Positions 11,135-21,100 of a DNA stretch of 64,000 bases are shown one piece after another (position 1 is the first letter of the stretch; the number at the start of each line of letters is the position of its first letter). The stretch is from Isochrysis galbana (lineage: Eukaryota > Haptophyta > Isochrysidales > Isochrysidaceae). The stretch is taken from the NCBI GenBank assembly GCA_018136815.1, contig CM030940.1, positions 722,418-786,417 on the forward strand. The letters run 5' to 3'. Under the pieces are notes generated by a model. The model saw nothing but the letters and a program-made list of their open reading frames with translations, did not search any database and was not told where the DNA came from. The position numbers were made by a program, and so were the translations under genes.

Positions 11135-12235
11135 AGATCCCTTCCTCTCCTCTCACTTCCCGCCTTGCGGCAACTCCCCTCGTGCTCTACCTAGGGGCCC
11201 GGGTCGCGGGGGGGGGCTGGGTCGGGCGGGGTGCATCGGCCCTCAGTGGACTGTTCTCTCCTTCCTCCTGTGCCTCTGGGTGGCCGGTTTCTTGCCCGGG
11301 CGCGATGGGTGAGAGTTCTTGCTGAGGAGGCTCGTACGCTGCCCCGGTGCCAAGCGAGTTCGCGAACGCGATTCACTTGGCGACCGTTCGGTAGATGGCA
11401 CAGGAAGTCCTACGGAAGCAGCGCAGCGCGCCAAGAGGGCTATATTGCAATGCTCGCCACGATTTCCGAGCGCGCTGTTGGGTAGGCTGCGGGGTTGGGA
11501 GGCAGCGTACCAATATGCTGGATGGGGATCTGCGCGTAGGAGCGCGTAGGCAAGCCTGTGTCATCCTCCTCAGGTGCTGGGGCTGGAAGTGGTGTGGTGT
11601 GGGGCTGACGGCCATGCTGCGTGGGCAGGTGAAGCAGAAATCGGCCGAGTGCGGTGGCATGAAACGCCGGTGAGACCGTCGACCGGTGTACCCGGACCAT
11701 TTAGTCCGAACACCATCAACAAGGGGGGGCTGACCACCGCCGTGCTCTCGCTGGAGCGCGGCGAAGGTCGGCCTGTCAGGCGGGTCGGTCGCCATCGCTC
11801 TGCCTCGGATTCGGAATCGAGCGGGGAGAGGGACGAGGGGAAATCTTCCCCCGGTCCGACGATAAAAAAATGTGGGCCTCCGGATCAACAAGAGTTTTTT
11901 TTCAACCCACTCTCCCCCACCTCTAACGCAGGTACGCCCATGCCCATGAGTGCTGCGCAGGCTGCGCCTGGGAGCAAGCGCGCCATCCAACGCGACATGG
12001 CTCGCGCAAATGAGAAATTAGAGGATGGGGCGTGTCGCAATATGCGTGACATGGGCTGTGCGGGTCTGAAACCGCCGTTCATGCAATTCCCTTTCAGGAG
12101 ACGTCTGTCAGGCTCTTCCATCACCTTCTACTACCGCAAGCGCCTTCGGGCTCGTCACACGGTCAAACGGGATGATTGAAAAGAATACAGAGGGGGTGAC
12201 TGTTCGGACTGTGCAGGATGCATTCTCATCTCAAT
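11135..12235. other. Spacer with unassigned open frames
   Basis: Open frames on both strands (11574-12179 plus, 11373-11990 minus) overlap each other. Neither shows a known domain. The plus frame has a mixed Ser/Arg/Gly composition and a late 'FYYRKRLRARHTVKRDD' basic end; it could be a degenerate gene, but I cannot support a call. Confidence 0.3.
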
Positions 12236-13677
12236 TCATCGGGGTCGTCCTCGCCCCACATTCGCAGGCCTACCGTTAGGTCCATCCCATCCTTGCATCA
12301 TCTGAATGGCGCGGCGTTGGAGATTGTCGTATTTCATGCGGGTATCACGCGCCGCACGCACCTGCAGTGGACATAGTGTCGAGTCAGTTGTCGTTGGATG
12401 AAAACACACAACGCACACTCTCGTGTATGCAAGGTCGCGCGCGGTATCAAAGAACTTTATATACACAGATGGGTAGAGGGACGGCTGGAGCCCGCCCTAA
12501 ATTGTATGATGGCTTTGAGGGCAGCACTTACGTGAGCAGCCTCATCAAGTCTTGGCGATGCGGTGCTCTTCTCCTCCTTCAGCCGTGCGTTGAACGATCC
12601 CGCCTAAACCAGGTCAAAGAGTGCTGTGAGCTTAAATAGCTGACTTGGGTGCGGCATTCGTGGAAGCCCGGAGATGAGGTGTCTGGTTCAAGCCGTGTGT
12701 GAAATGTACAACATGTTCCTTGGAGAGGATGGTCATGCGATGTGCAATATGGGCCGAAAGGTGTCGCCGCCATCAACACGGGAATACGTTTACCTGCTCT
12801 CGTAGCAGAGGATTACCCATGTTCGAAAGCCCTTGCAGCACACGGGGTGCGCCCGAAGTAAGCAATTCCTGCGAAGCAGATGGAGAGGGTGCGCCGAGCT
12901 GATGAGTGGCGGAGCTGGTGCACAGATGAAGCGTCTGCGAGGGGAAACACACGATGCTGAGCTCGCCTGGTGAACGAGGGGGTTATTGACGCTCAGTACA
13001 TCGAGCGCTGCCATGGCCCAGAGGCGTGGCATATCTCCGCCGTAGGTTGTAATCTTGACGAGCGGCGCGAGAGCACCTGCCGCCGCAATCATTTGTTGGC
13101 AGGTCGGGTTCTCCGCGAGCTGGGCTAGTGCCCGGATGGCTATCGCCTGCACGTCCTCAATGTCCACACTCAGCAACGACACCAGCGGGGCGACCGCGCC
13201 CGACTGACAAATATCCAGCGAGTGGAAGTTGTCAGCGTCGGTGCTCGGGTCGTCGATTGCGAGCGTGTATACCGCACTTGCCGCGAGGGCTTGCCGCGCC
13301 GGGTCGGCGCTCTGGAGCATCGCGACGATCTCTGGTAGCGCCCCGCCGACCACGACGGCCGAGCGAAACATGCGCGCCTGCTCGCGGCCCGCCTCGGCAG
13401 TGGCGACGGATAGCTGCACTAGCCGCTCGACGGCGTGGTTGCGCGCCGCCTCTGAGCCATGCTGCAGCGCCGCCATGATGTCAGTGAGCGCGTCACTCAT
13501 CTCGGCCGCCATGCCTGCCAGCTGCTCCGCCATGCGGGGGTCGTCTGCAGGCTGGGCGGTGGCGGAGAGCTCGACCTGCATCCGCTCCGCCGGCTCGGTC
13601 TCTTCCCCCCGCTTCCTCGCCGCGCCGCCCAGCGCGATCGCGAGCAGCGCGGCAACGCGGAGCGAGCGCCAGGCCAT
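12236..13677 (-). CDS. Secreted/lumenal armadillo-repeat protein, 4 exons
   Basis: Proposed exons on the minus strand: 13677-12967, 12868-12794, 12603-12532, 12361-12236; phases join and give 327 residues. The N-terminus MAWRSLRVAALLAIALGGAA is a likely signal peptide. Residues about 55-235 are helical ARM-type repeats (for example GGALPEIVAMLQSADPARQA and SGAVAPLVSLLSVDIEDVQA), a scaffold for protein binding. Exon 2 continues the repeat pattern (ELLTSGAPRVLQGLSNMGNP) and exons 3-4 give a charged helical tail (LKEEKSTASPRLDEAAH; ARDTRMKYDNLQRRAIQMM). Intron 1 (12966-12869) starts GC and ends AG; no GT alternative preserves the frame as well. The binding partner is unknown. Another small exon inside the 190-bp second intron cannot be excluded. 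Confidence 0.72.
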
Positions 13678-14220
13678 CGCGCGCCGCCTCGAGACTCGTC
13701 GCGCGCCAAAAACGAGGGGGTCGTACTCTAAAGTTTTTGGTCTCTATTAGAGATTTCGTGGCTGTGCTGGTTTAATCCTAGTGGTGCGTGTCCGAAGCCC
13801 TCAACGGCAACGGAGCCCCTACCGGCCCCTCCAAGGCTAGGGACTAGGAGAAGCAGTTAACTAGTTAACTCAGTTAGCGGTTGTTAGCTACCTCCAAAAT
13901 AGCACTAGTAGTTAACTAACTGCCCCCAACTCGCAAGTAACTACTATTAACTCGCAGGTAACTAGGGCTGAGCAAGTCTCCTTCACAGTTAACTACTACA
14001 CCAACGGCGTCGGAGCTTCGCGCTGCGCGCGGCCCACCATAACTAAGCATAGATAAGGTAGTGGGATGCAAACGCATGAATGACAACAATTGTGTATTGC
14101 TACAGCTCATAACCATCCACATAAGCTTATACACAACAAGTCACAAGTCTAGCTAGACGCTAGACGTCTAGACGTCGAGACTTACATTCTTCCAATATTC
14201 TTAGTAGTATTATTCAATAT
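13678..14220. other. AT-rich spacer with TTAACTAG motifs
   Basis: An AT-rich stretch in which AGTTAACTA/TAGTTAACT-type words recur (13855-13930 and 13975-14000), with a TCTAGACGTC palindromic cluster at 14150-14180. It follows the 3' side of a hAT reading frame on the minus strand and may be its 3' untranslated or terminal region. No gene is seen. Confidence 0.4.
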
Positions 14221-14604
14221 TCAATCCGTGTTGTACGCTGCCATAAGCGAGTGCTCGAGCGTCGAATCCTTCACAGCCTTACGGAGGTCACCATGCATTG
14301 CTCCGGCCGCTGAAAACACACGTTCGACGCCGGCAGATGAGGCAGGCGTAGCCAAGTACTGCTTAGCCATCTTGCACAAGGCAGGCCACTTATGCTCTCG
14401 CGCCTGCCACCATGCAAGCACGTTCAAGTCCACATCCGGGTCCTCGGGCTCAGCTAGATACTCATCTAGCTCATCTATATTGAGCACTACCCCTGAGCTG
14501 CCCTTGCTGGCCCTCTGGGTGCCCCTGAAGGACCTCTGATAAAAATAATCTAACTGAGCATTAGTACCACTACTCTCACTAGCCCGGTACCATAAATAAA
14601 ACAA
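14221..14604 (-). pseudogene. hAT transposase C-terminal (dimerisation) relic
   Basis: The minus-strand frame ends with the hAT dimerisation domain: VLAWWQAREHKWPALCKMAK, then YLATPASSAGVERVFSAAG, the pattern W(W)...P.L...A...L..PASSA..ERVFS. Only about 125 residues are present, so the catalytic DDE core is missing and the copy is inactive. Upstream on the minus strand are two tandem copies of the AGTACCGGGCTAGTG terminal motif (14570-14645) shared with the other hAT relics here. Confidence 0.8.
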
Positions 14605-14850
14605 CTGAGCGTTAGTACCACTACTCCCACTAGCCCGGTACTATCACGACACCCCTCAGCGCACTTGCCCGCACGCCTTGAACCTTGAAGTGATGGCACA
14701 GACACATACACATATGCATCCCTTCAAATCTCCCCCCTCGCAAACCCCCGGCTCCCATTATAACTCCCCACAAGTTACAATGAGGGAAAACCCATTGAGG
14801 CGGACCGGTCGACGCCGGCCGACTCTCCGGGGGAAAACACCGGGGGGGGG
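14560..14850. repeat. hAT-linked terminal motifs and inverted copy of 50180-50398
   Basis: The motif CACTAGCCCGGTAC occurs twice (about 14578 and 14630). Sequence from 14628 to 14850 matches, in reverse complement, 50398-50180: the CCCTCAGCGCAC...CCCGYACRCCTTG block, a run of dinucleotides, CCCCCCTCGCAARCCCCCGG and GAGGGAAAACCCATTGAGGC. The two copies are about 35 kb apart and inverted. Confidence 0.7.
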
Positions 14851-15527
14851 GAGGGACCTCTCGTCGTGAAGCAGAACGGCCCTTACAGCTCGCGCCGCGA
14901 GCAGTCCTCGAAGAAATAAATGACTGCGCCCCCCGATACCTGCCACAGGGACGTCTTGAGCCACTCCCTTCTTCTCGCCCCTCCTGTCGCCAGCCGCCCC
15001 CCTTCGCCCGTTTGCTAACGCAAACGGGGCCCGTTTCTTACCGCACTCCATCGGGGGGGGCGCAAATTCCCCCCTCTCCCTCTCTCCATTCTCCTCCGCC
15101 CCTCTCCCTGCGGCGCGTCGCCATGCGGCGCGCCACGGCCTGCTCTCAGAGGGCCTTTGGGGGCTCCCAGAGGGCCAGCAAGAGCAGCTCAGGGGGCAGT
15201 GGAGGCTGGGGCTCAGCCCCTGGCCCCCCCTGCCTCTCCCACGCTTGCCACGCTGGCCATTGGAGCCTCCCAGTGGCCTCTGTATGCCTGGCGACCAGGG
15301 GCCAGGGGAGGGGGGGGAGTCAGCTCGAGGGCAGGCCCATGCTGGGCGTGGGAGTGCGAGTCTCGGCCCGCGCCCACTAGGGGTCTGGGCCAGAGTGTTG
15401 ATTGCCCAGCCCCTGCCAATAGGGCAGGGGCTGGGGTTGATTGTACGGGCCCACCCCGGGGGGTGTCCGCGATGGAGAGAGGGGGGCGCGAGGCCCCCAT
15501 TGACCCCCACTTATAAAAGTAGGTTGA
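14851..15527. repeat. Mosaic repeat; 15327-15525 duplicated at 26087-26285
   Basis: Positions 15327-15525 repeat 26087-26285 in direct orientation, including GGTTGATTGTACGGGCCCAC, the GTCCGCGATGGAGAGAGGGG block and a final TTATAAAAGTAGGTT hairpin. The 5' part (about 15110-15240) resembles 1810-1920. The TTATAAAAG word at the end looks like a TATA box, but no gene follows within the repeat. ORFs here are composition artefacts. Confidence 0.65.
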
Positions 15528-16233
15528 TCACTAGCCCGGTACCAACACGACAGCCCTCAGCGCACCTGCCCGTACACCTTGGCGCGTGCTGTTGACGCCG
15601 CGCTAGCCGCCGGCAAAGATGTCTCGTCAGCTTGCGAGCTCTCATGGATTTGGAGCTCGCACCGATATCAGTACTCATATCAGCTCGCAAGCCTCAAAAA
15701 CAAAACTCCCCTCCCTATGCGAAGCCTCAAAAACAAAACTCCTCGCCTCCACACTCCACACTCAGGCCTCGTCATCGCTCTCGTCAGAGTCCTCTGGCTC
15801 GTCAGGAATCATCTCCAACTCCCAAGGCAGCACCTTGCTCTCCCACTCAGCAAGCTGGGATTCCATCAAGAGATTTGTGTGAGCTCGCACAAGCCTTTCC
15901 ACCGTCCTTTGGCCGAGTCGGTTGCGCTTCTTTGAGTGGATCCAACCTTCAACAGACCAAGAATGCTCGCACCTTGATGCGGAGCAGTCCATCGAAAGCA
16001 GGCGCATCGCCGCCCAACGAAGATGTTTCCAAGGCGCAAGGTAGATCTTTGCCCATTTGTAGGACGCCATATCCTTGGCGTACGATGAGAAAGCACAATC
16101 ATCGGTCAAGTCGTATGTACCTACTGCAAGAGCCTCTTCAAAATCTGCAAGCTCAGCGAGCAAAATAGGATACGGATGCTCATCGTTCGACATCTGGCGC
16201 AAAACCTGTTTCGTGTTAGTACCGGGCTAGTGA
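15528..16233. mobile_element. hAT-like element with 23-bp terminal inverted repeats
   Basis: Inverted termini TCACTAGCCCGGTAC.. lie at 15528-15550 and, in reverse complement, at 16211-16233, with one mismatch in 23. They enclose about 660 bases including a hAT dimerisation frame on the minus strand (15762-16202). Size and coding content indicate a deleted, non-autonomous hAT-class copy. Flanking target-site duplications of 8 bp are not obvious by eye. Confidence 0.7.
15762..16202 (-). pseudogene. hAT transposase C-terminal relic inside the TIR element
   Basis: The minus-strand frame contains HLRWAAMRLLSMDCSASRCE, then HSWSVEGWIHSKKRNRLGQ and an L-rich helix, the pattern of the C-terminal region of plant-type hAT transposases (A..IL...CSASGCERNWS...IHSKKRNRL). 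About 145 residues only; the catalytic DDE region is absent. It ends in an acidic tail (EDSDESDDEA). Confidence 0.8.
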
Positions 16234-17770
16234 GAGTAGTGGTATTAATGCTCAGTTAGATTATGACTAGAAGGTGGTATCTCGAGAAGATGGCCCTTAA
16301 AAACGGCTTTTGTCGATTTCGCCTCGGCATTGCCGTAGTGGATATTATAGAAGTCCGTTAGTATATACCTCCGTCGAATTCCGCCTCGTTTCCGTTATGG
16401 TGCGATTCCCGTTCCAGACGAGATCGCTGACAGATCGCCCTTTGAGATCGTCGTCCGTCGTTGTCTGATCGGAGTGTTTGGGTTTGATTTCAGTCGAGTT
16501 ATGTGAGAAAGTCGTGGGGCGAGAGTCGGAGTGTTTTCCTGGGTGTCTCTGTCCGTCGTCTTGTCGCCAGTCGTCATCCGTCGCTCTCGCTCTCGTCGCT
16601 CCGTAACACTCATACCCTACAAACTCGCCTCGCCTCGCCAGCCTCTGCCATCACAGCCCTCCTCTCACTCGCCCTCTCGCCTCTCGCCCTCGCCTCTCGC
16701 CGCTCGCTCGATGTCGTTCTCGCCGCCGTCCTCGCCCTCGCCCAAGCCCGCCTGCCCGCCTTCCTCTGCTGACGGGCTTCAGCCGCGCAGCCGCGCCTGC
16801 CTCCTCAGCCGCGCCTGCCGCCGGTCTGCCTCCTTCCTCATTGCCCTCAGGCCCTATGGGCCACTCCAATTCGTCAATCAAAGCCCTCTGGCCCCTCACC
16901 TTCAGGTGTTGCAGGCGGACCTCGCCCTTCTTCAAGGTCTTGACGTGCTCCTCGCGAAGGAGAGAGAGCTCGCGGATGCTCACGGTCACGGTATTCAGCG
17001 GACGCGCCGGCGAGGACACTCCCCGGCCGAGGGGCGGACGGACGTTCTCTGCATCGGTCTCCTTGTCCTCCTCCCTCTCCTCCTCCTCCTCCTCCTCCTC
17101 TTCTATCTCGTCGCCCTCCTCCCCCTCCTTGTCGGAAGCGAAGTCCTCCTCCTCGAACATGTCTTCGGTCTAGAGGAGGAGGAGGAGGTCGCAGTTGTCG
17201 TCGTCGTCCGATGGAAGCCCACTTTCGGGCTCCTCGCTCCTCGGCGAAGTCCTCCTCCTCCACCTCCATGGACGGGTCCTCTGCCCACGCGGTGGCCTCT
17301 AGCCAAAGCGCCCGCGGCGCGGCGGCGCGTGTCGGGGGAACAAGAACACACAGGGACACAGGGAAAAGGTGGACCGTAGTTTTGCGACGTGGTAAACGAC
17401 CTCTATCACCACACTTCCTCACGTAAAAACTATGTTTATTTGTTAAAGTGAAGCATGCAAATGGCTGCTTCGCCTCTGGGCTTAATTTTCACCATAATTA
17501 CGTACTAGAACCTCGACATACTACGTGGTATATGTGTGGGAATGTGGAGAAGGATGTCCCTGACTGAGGGCCCCCCAGCACCCCATGGCCACCCGTCAAG
17601 GCGCTGGCAAGCAATTACTAAATATAGTTTGAAGCAGCCAATTGGATGCTCGGGCAGTATCGAGTAACTGTACAGAAGTACAGAACCTCACTCCACATGG
17701 AGGCGCCGAAGGAGACGCGCGCAGGAAAAGGGAAGGGGGGGGAAGGGAAGGGAAGGGGAAGGAGGCGCGC

Positions 17771-17802
<32 letters not shown>

Positions 17803-17951
17803 TGCTTGAGTGGGGGGAAGGGGGGGGGGGGGGGGGGCGGGAAGGGGGGGGGGAAGGGCGGGGGACGGGGGGGACGGGGGGGGGGGGAAGGGCGGGAGGG
17901 CGGCGGGCAGTCCTCGCGAGTTGTAGCTGAGAGCGAAGGGGGAGATGATGA

Positions 17952-17991
<40 letters not shown>

Positions 17992-18197
17992 GGGGGAAAG
18001 CAGCCCGTCTGGGTTTTGTTTTGTCTACCACGCGGCTGAGAGGGGGATGGGAAAGGAGAGAGGGAGAAAAGGAGACGAGAGAGAGAGAGAGAGAGAGGGA
18101 GGGAGGGAGAGGACGAGGGAGCGGGAGGGAGAGAGAGAGAGAGACAGCCAGCCCTTCCCCCTCCCTCCCCCTCTCCTGATTGCGGCTCCTCCCGGCG
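16234..18197. other. Low-complexity spacer upstream of the ARF-GEF
   Basis: Includes CTC/TCG-rich DNA (16540-16780), GAG/CTC triplet runs (17065-17200), long G runs (17770-17890), and GA dinucleotide runs (17955-18000, 18075-18145). A minus-strand acidic, helical frame at 16651-17160 (with RELSLLREEHVKTLKKGEV) may be a real exon, but no partner was identified. From 16711 the plus strand reads MSFSPPSSPSPKPACPPSSA, resembling 61992. The tract just before 18198 is the likely promoter/5' UTR of the next gene. Confidence 0.4.
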
Positions 18198-21100
18198 ATG
18201 GCGTCGGGCGCGGCGAGCCCGCGTGAGGGGCCGCTCTGGCTCGAAGACTCCCACACCACACACAAGCCGCCCAAGCCCTCCTCCTCGAGTGGCTCCATCT
18301 CCTCGGGCAGCGAGCGCTCGCCGCCAGAGGTGCTAGACATCTTCAATAGCTCCTCCTCGGGTGAGAAGGCGGTGGCGCAGCTCATTGGACTGGGGATGCT
18401 CCCGCCAGATCAGCCAGCAGCTGTTGCCCAGTTTCTCATCGCCAACGACGGCAAGCTCGACCCGTCGCTCGTCGGAGACTTCCTTGGAGGCGACGGGGCG
18501 CTCCCGTCTGCCACCGCTGGCCTTGTGATGGACTCGCTCTCCTTCCGTGGCATGCCACTCGACTCGGCGCTGCGGAAGATGATCTCCGTGATAAAATTGC
18601 CCGGTGCGTGTCACCGCTGTCCATCGCCATCATGAACGCAACATGCCCTTTCCTCGGCCAGCGTCATGGAGCCATGGGCTCGCTCATCAATGCTTACCTT
18701 GCTTGGGGGAATCCTGTGTGGGTTGAAAAATGAGCAAAACCGGCAGTCGGGCGGGCGTATCTAATCTATGCTACCGAGTCTACGTGTTCTCAAATCAGTG
18801 ATCGACAACATCTGACGCGGTTTCGGTCGCGCATTGCTGCTTGTGTTGCTGCCATCTCCTTCACATACTGGCCATCACTAAGGGCTTGAAGAAGAAGCGC
18901 CCTCGTGCAGACTGTATTCACCTCCCGTTGCGTTGGCACTGGCAGGCGAGTCACAACGCATAGATCGTCTCGTCGAATGTTTTGCGAAGCGTTGGCACAG
19001 TGCGAACCCTTCCGATGTCGATCACGAGGACACCGCCTACATGATTGCCTTTTCGCTCACGATGCTCAACTCTGACCTGCATTCATCACGGGTGCGGATT
19101 GCTCCATGATACCCCAAACAACCTTTTCTTGGGCGTACCTTCCGCCCCAGGGCACCCACGTGGAGAGGTACATGGGCATGTCGTCATGACCAATCCGCCG
19201 ACCCAATCCTCGCTCGCGTCCGCAGAATAAGCGCAAGATGACGCGTGATCAATATCTGAACCAGCTAAGGGGCACCTGCAAGGACGGGTCATCACCGAAC
19301 CCTGCCATGCTGCATGACTTTTACACACGCGTCGCCCGCCTTGAATGGGCGGTCGAGGAGAGGATCCACATGCGGGTGAGCATAATGCCGACTAACCTGC
19401 TGCCAGGACAGGGGCACAAAGGAGTGCTCAGTAGCATCGAAATCCATGGAAGGCAGTGAGGGCCGCCTAGTAGGCGCACCCATCAAATGGGGCGTGCCAC
19501 CCATATTTTACTCGTGTCGGACCAGCGAGCCAACGTTTCCCTTCCGTCCACCGTTTACTCAGGTGGTGCGTGAAGGCTGGGTTCACAAAAAGTCGAGCCG
19601 GAAAGTGAATGCACAGGACAAACGACTGTATGCTCTCCTCTCCTCGAGGGCGCTCTACTTCTTTGCTGAGGTGTGCACTCCGACCTGCGGCACGGCTCGC
19701 TCATGACGATATGCTCTAAAACAGTGGCGTATTGGGCCCGTGACCCGTCCATTCGAGACAGGCCCGCTGTTCTTGCGAGGCGCATGAGGCGCATTCTGCC
19801 AATTGGTGTCCGGATATGCATCTTTCCTTTACTTTCCTTCCGATCTGCTGTCCTGCACCTCACTCTCACACCTCTCTCCCGGCTACTGCAACCTCAGGCT
19901 TCTGACACGGAACCCGCAGCCTACATTCGCTTAGAAGGCATGACAGTAGTGCCCTTGCCAAAGGGACGGTTCGGCTTTGAGATGCGGCCCCTCTCTCACA
20001 TCAAGGATGGTAAAGACACAGAGGTGCAACACGCAGCCGACCCAGTCCCTCCCGTCTCAAGCGTCTCGCGGTCTGCTCGCGCTGTTGGGACGGCCTCCAG
20101 TTGTGGGTACTCGCCCGTTAGACTCCTCGCCTCCTATCCCCCCCCCCTCCCCCCCTCAATCCCCCGCGAATCCTCAGGTCCGCATGGTCAAACTTCTGGA
20201 CAAGGGGAACGGTGTACTAGTATCCGAGCAGTCGCGCCATTCCACCTTCGCCTTCACAGTCGAGACGGAGCGAGAGGTATGAGTCCTCGCGATGTAGCCC
20301 TGCCAAAAAGGCCGTCTATGATATGTGCATATGGCTCAATCTTTTTGAAGCCCACACGCATGACGACGGCGGGGTCTTTCATGTTGCGATTGCCCTCCAC
20401 AAGCTCAGCGCAATGGTCTCTTTACGCGTGGAGAGGTCGCTCGGACTCAACCCAGCTGGGCCTTCCATGTTGCCCCCAGGCGGCTGGGTGGTTGTGTGCC
20501 ATCCGCGACTACACGCTCGACCCTCCGTCTCATGTATCCTCTGCCGCCAAGCGTGTCGACAGCATCAACCACACGGATGGCAGCTCAAGCACCACGCGCC
20601 ATCGGCGACGCACTGGCAGTCTAGACCCCGAGGCTGCCGCCGCTTCTATTACGCCCGAAGAGTCGGGCAAGATCATGAAACGCGTCAACTCTTTCGGCCG
20701 AAGAAGAGGCGCCGCAGACGAGGCCTCGCGCGCGGCACAAAGCAGCATCTCGACAGCCCCGTCGCCCACGAGCAAGGGAGGGAATGACGCAAGTGGATCT
20801 ACCAACAGCAACGGGGCTGGGTTGACGCTGCGCGAACGGCGCGCGCGCTCCGCTTCGAATGTCGGCGCAGCCGTGTCTGGCATCTCATCTCGCCACTCGC
20901 TCTCACTACGCGCTTCACGAGAGCCTCATTCCGCTCTTGCAATGCTCGAACGGAAATATGAGGGCGTTGAGATGCGAACTGGGGCAGCTGGTGGCCAAGG
21001 CGGAAGTGAAGGAAATCTTCAGGTGCAGGAGTTAGACGAAGGCGCGACCGACGCAATGGTGGCGCTTGCCGAGGCATGGCTAGAGGAAAGGTCGCTTTCC

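Noticed and set aside
12699-13750. Plus-strand ORFs opposite the ARM-repeat gene
   Set aside because: The minus strand has a signal peptide, ARM repeats and in-phase introns; the plus frames are shadows.
17618-18385. 255-codon minus-strand ORF rich in Ser/Leu/Pro
   Set aside because: Runs through G and GA tracts and opposes the ARF-GEF first exon; composition artefact.
20277-20479. Exon reading AVYDMCIWLNLFEAHT in the ARF-GEF
   Set aside because: Skipping it joins TERE to AAGWLCAIRD in phase, which restores a typical PH C-terminal helix; kept as intron.
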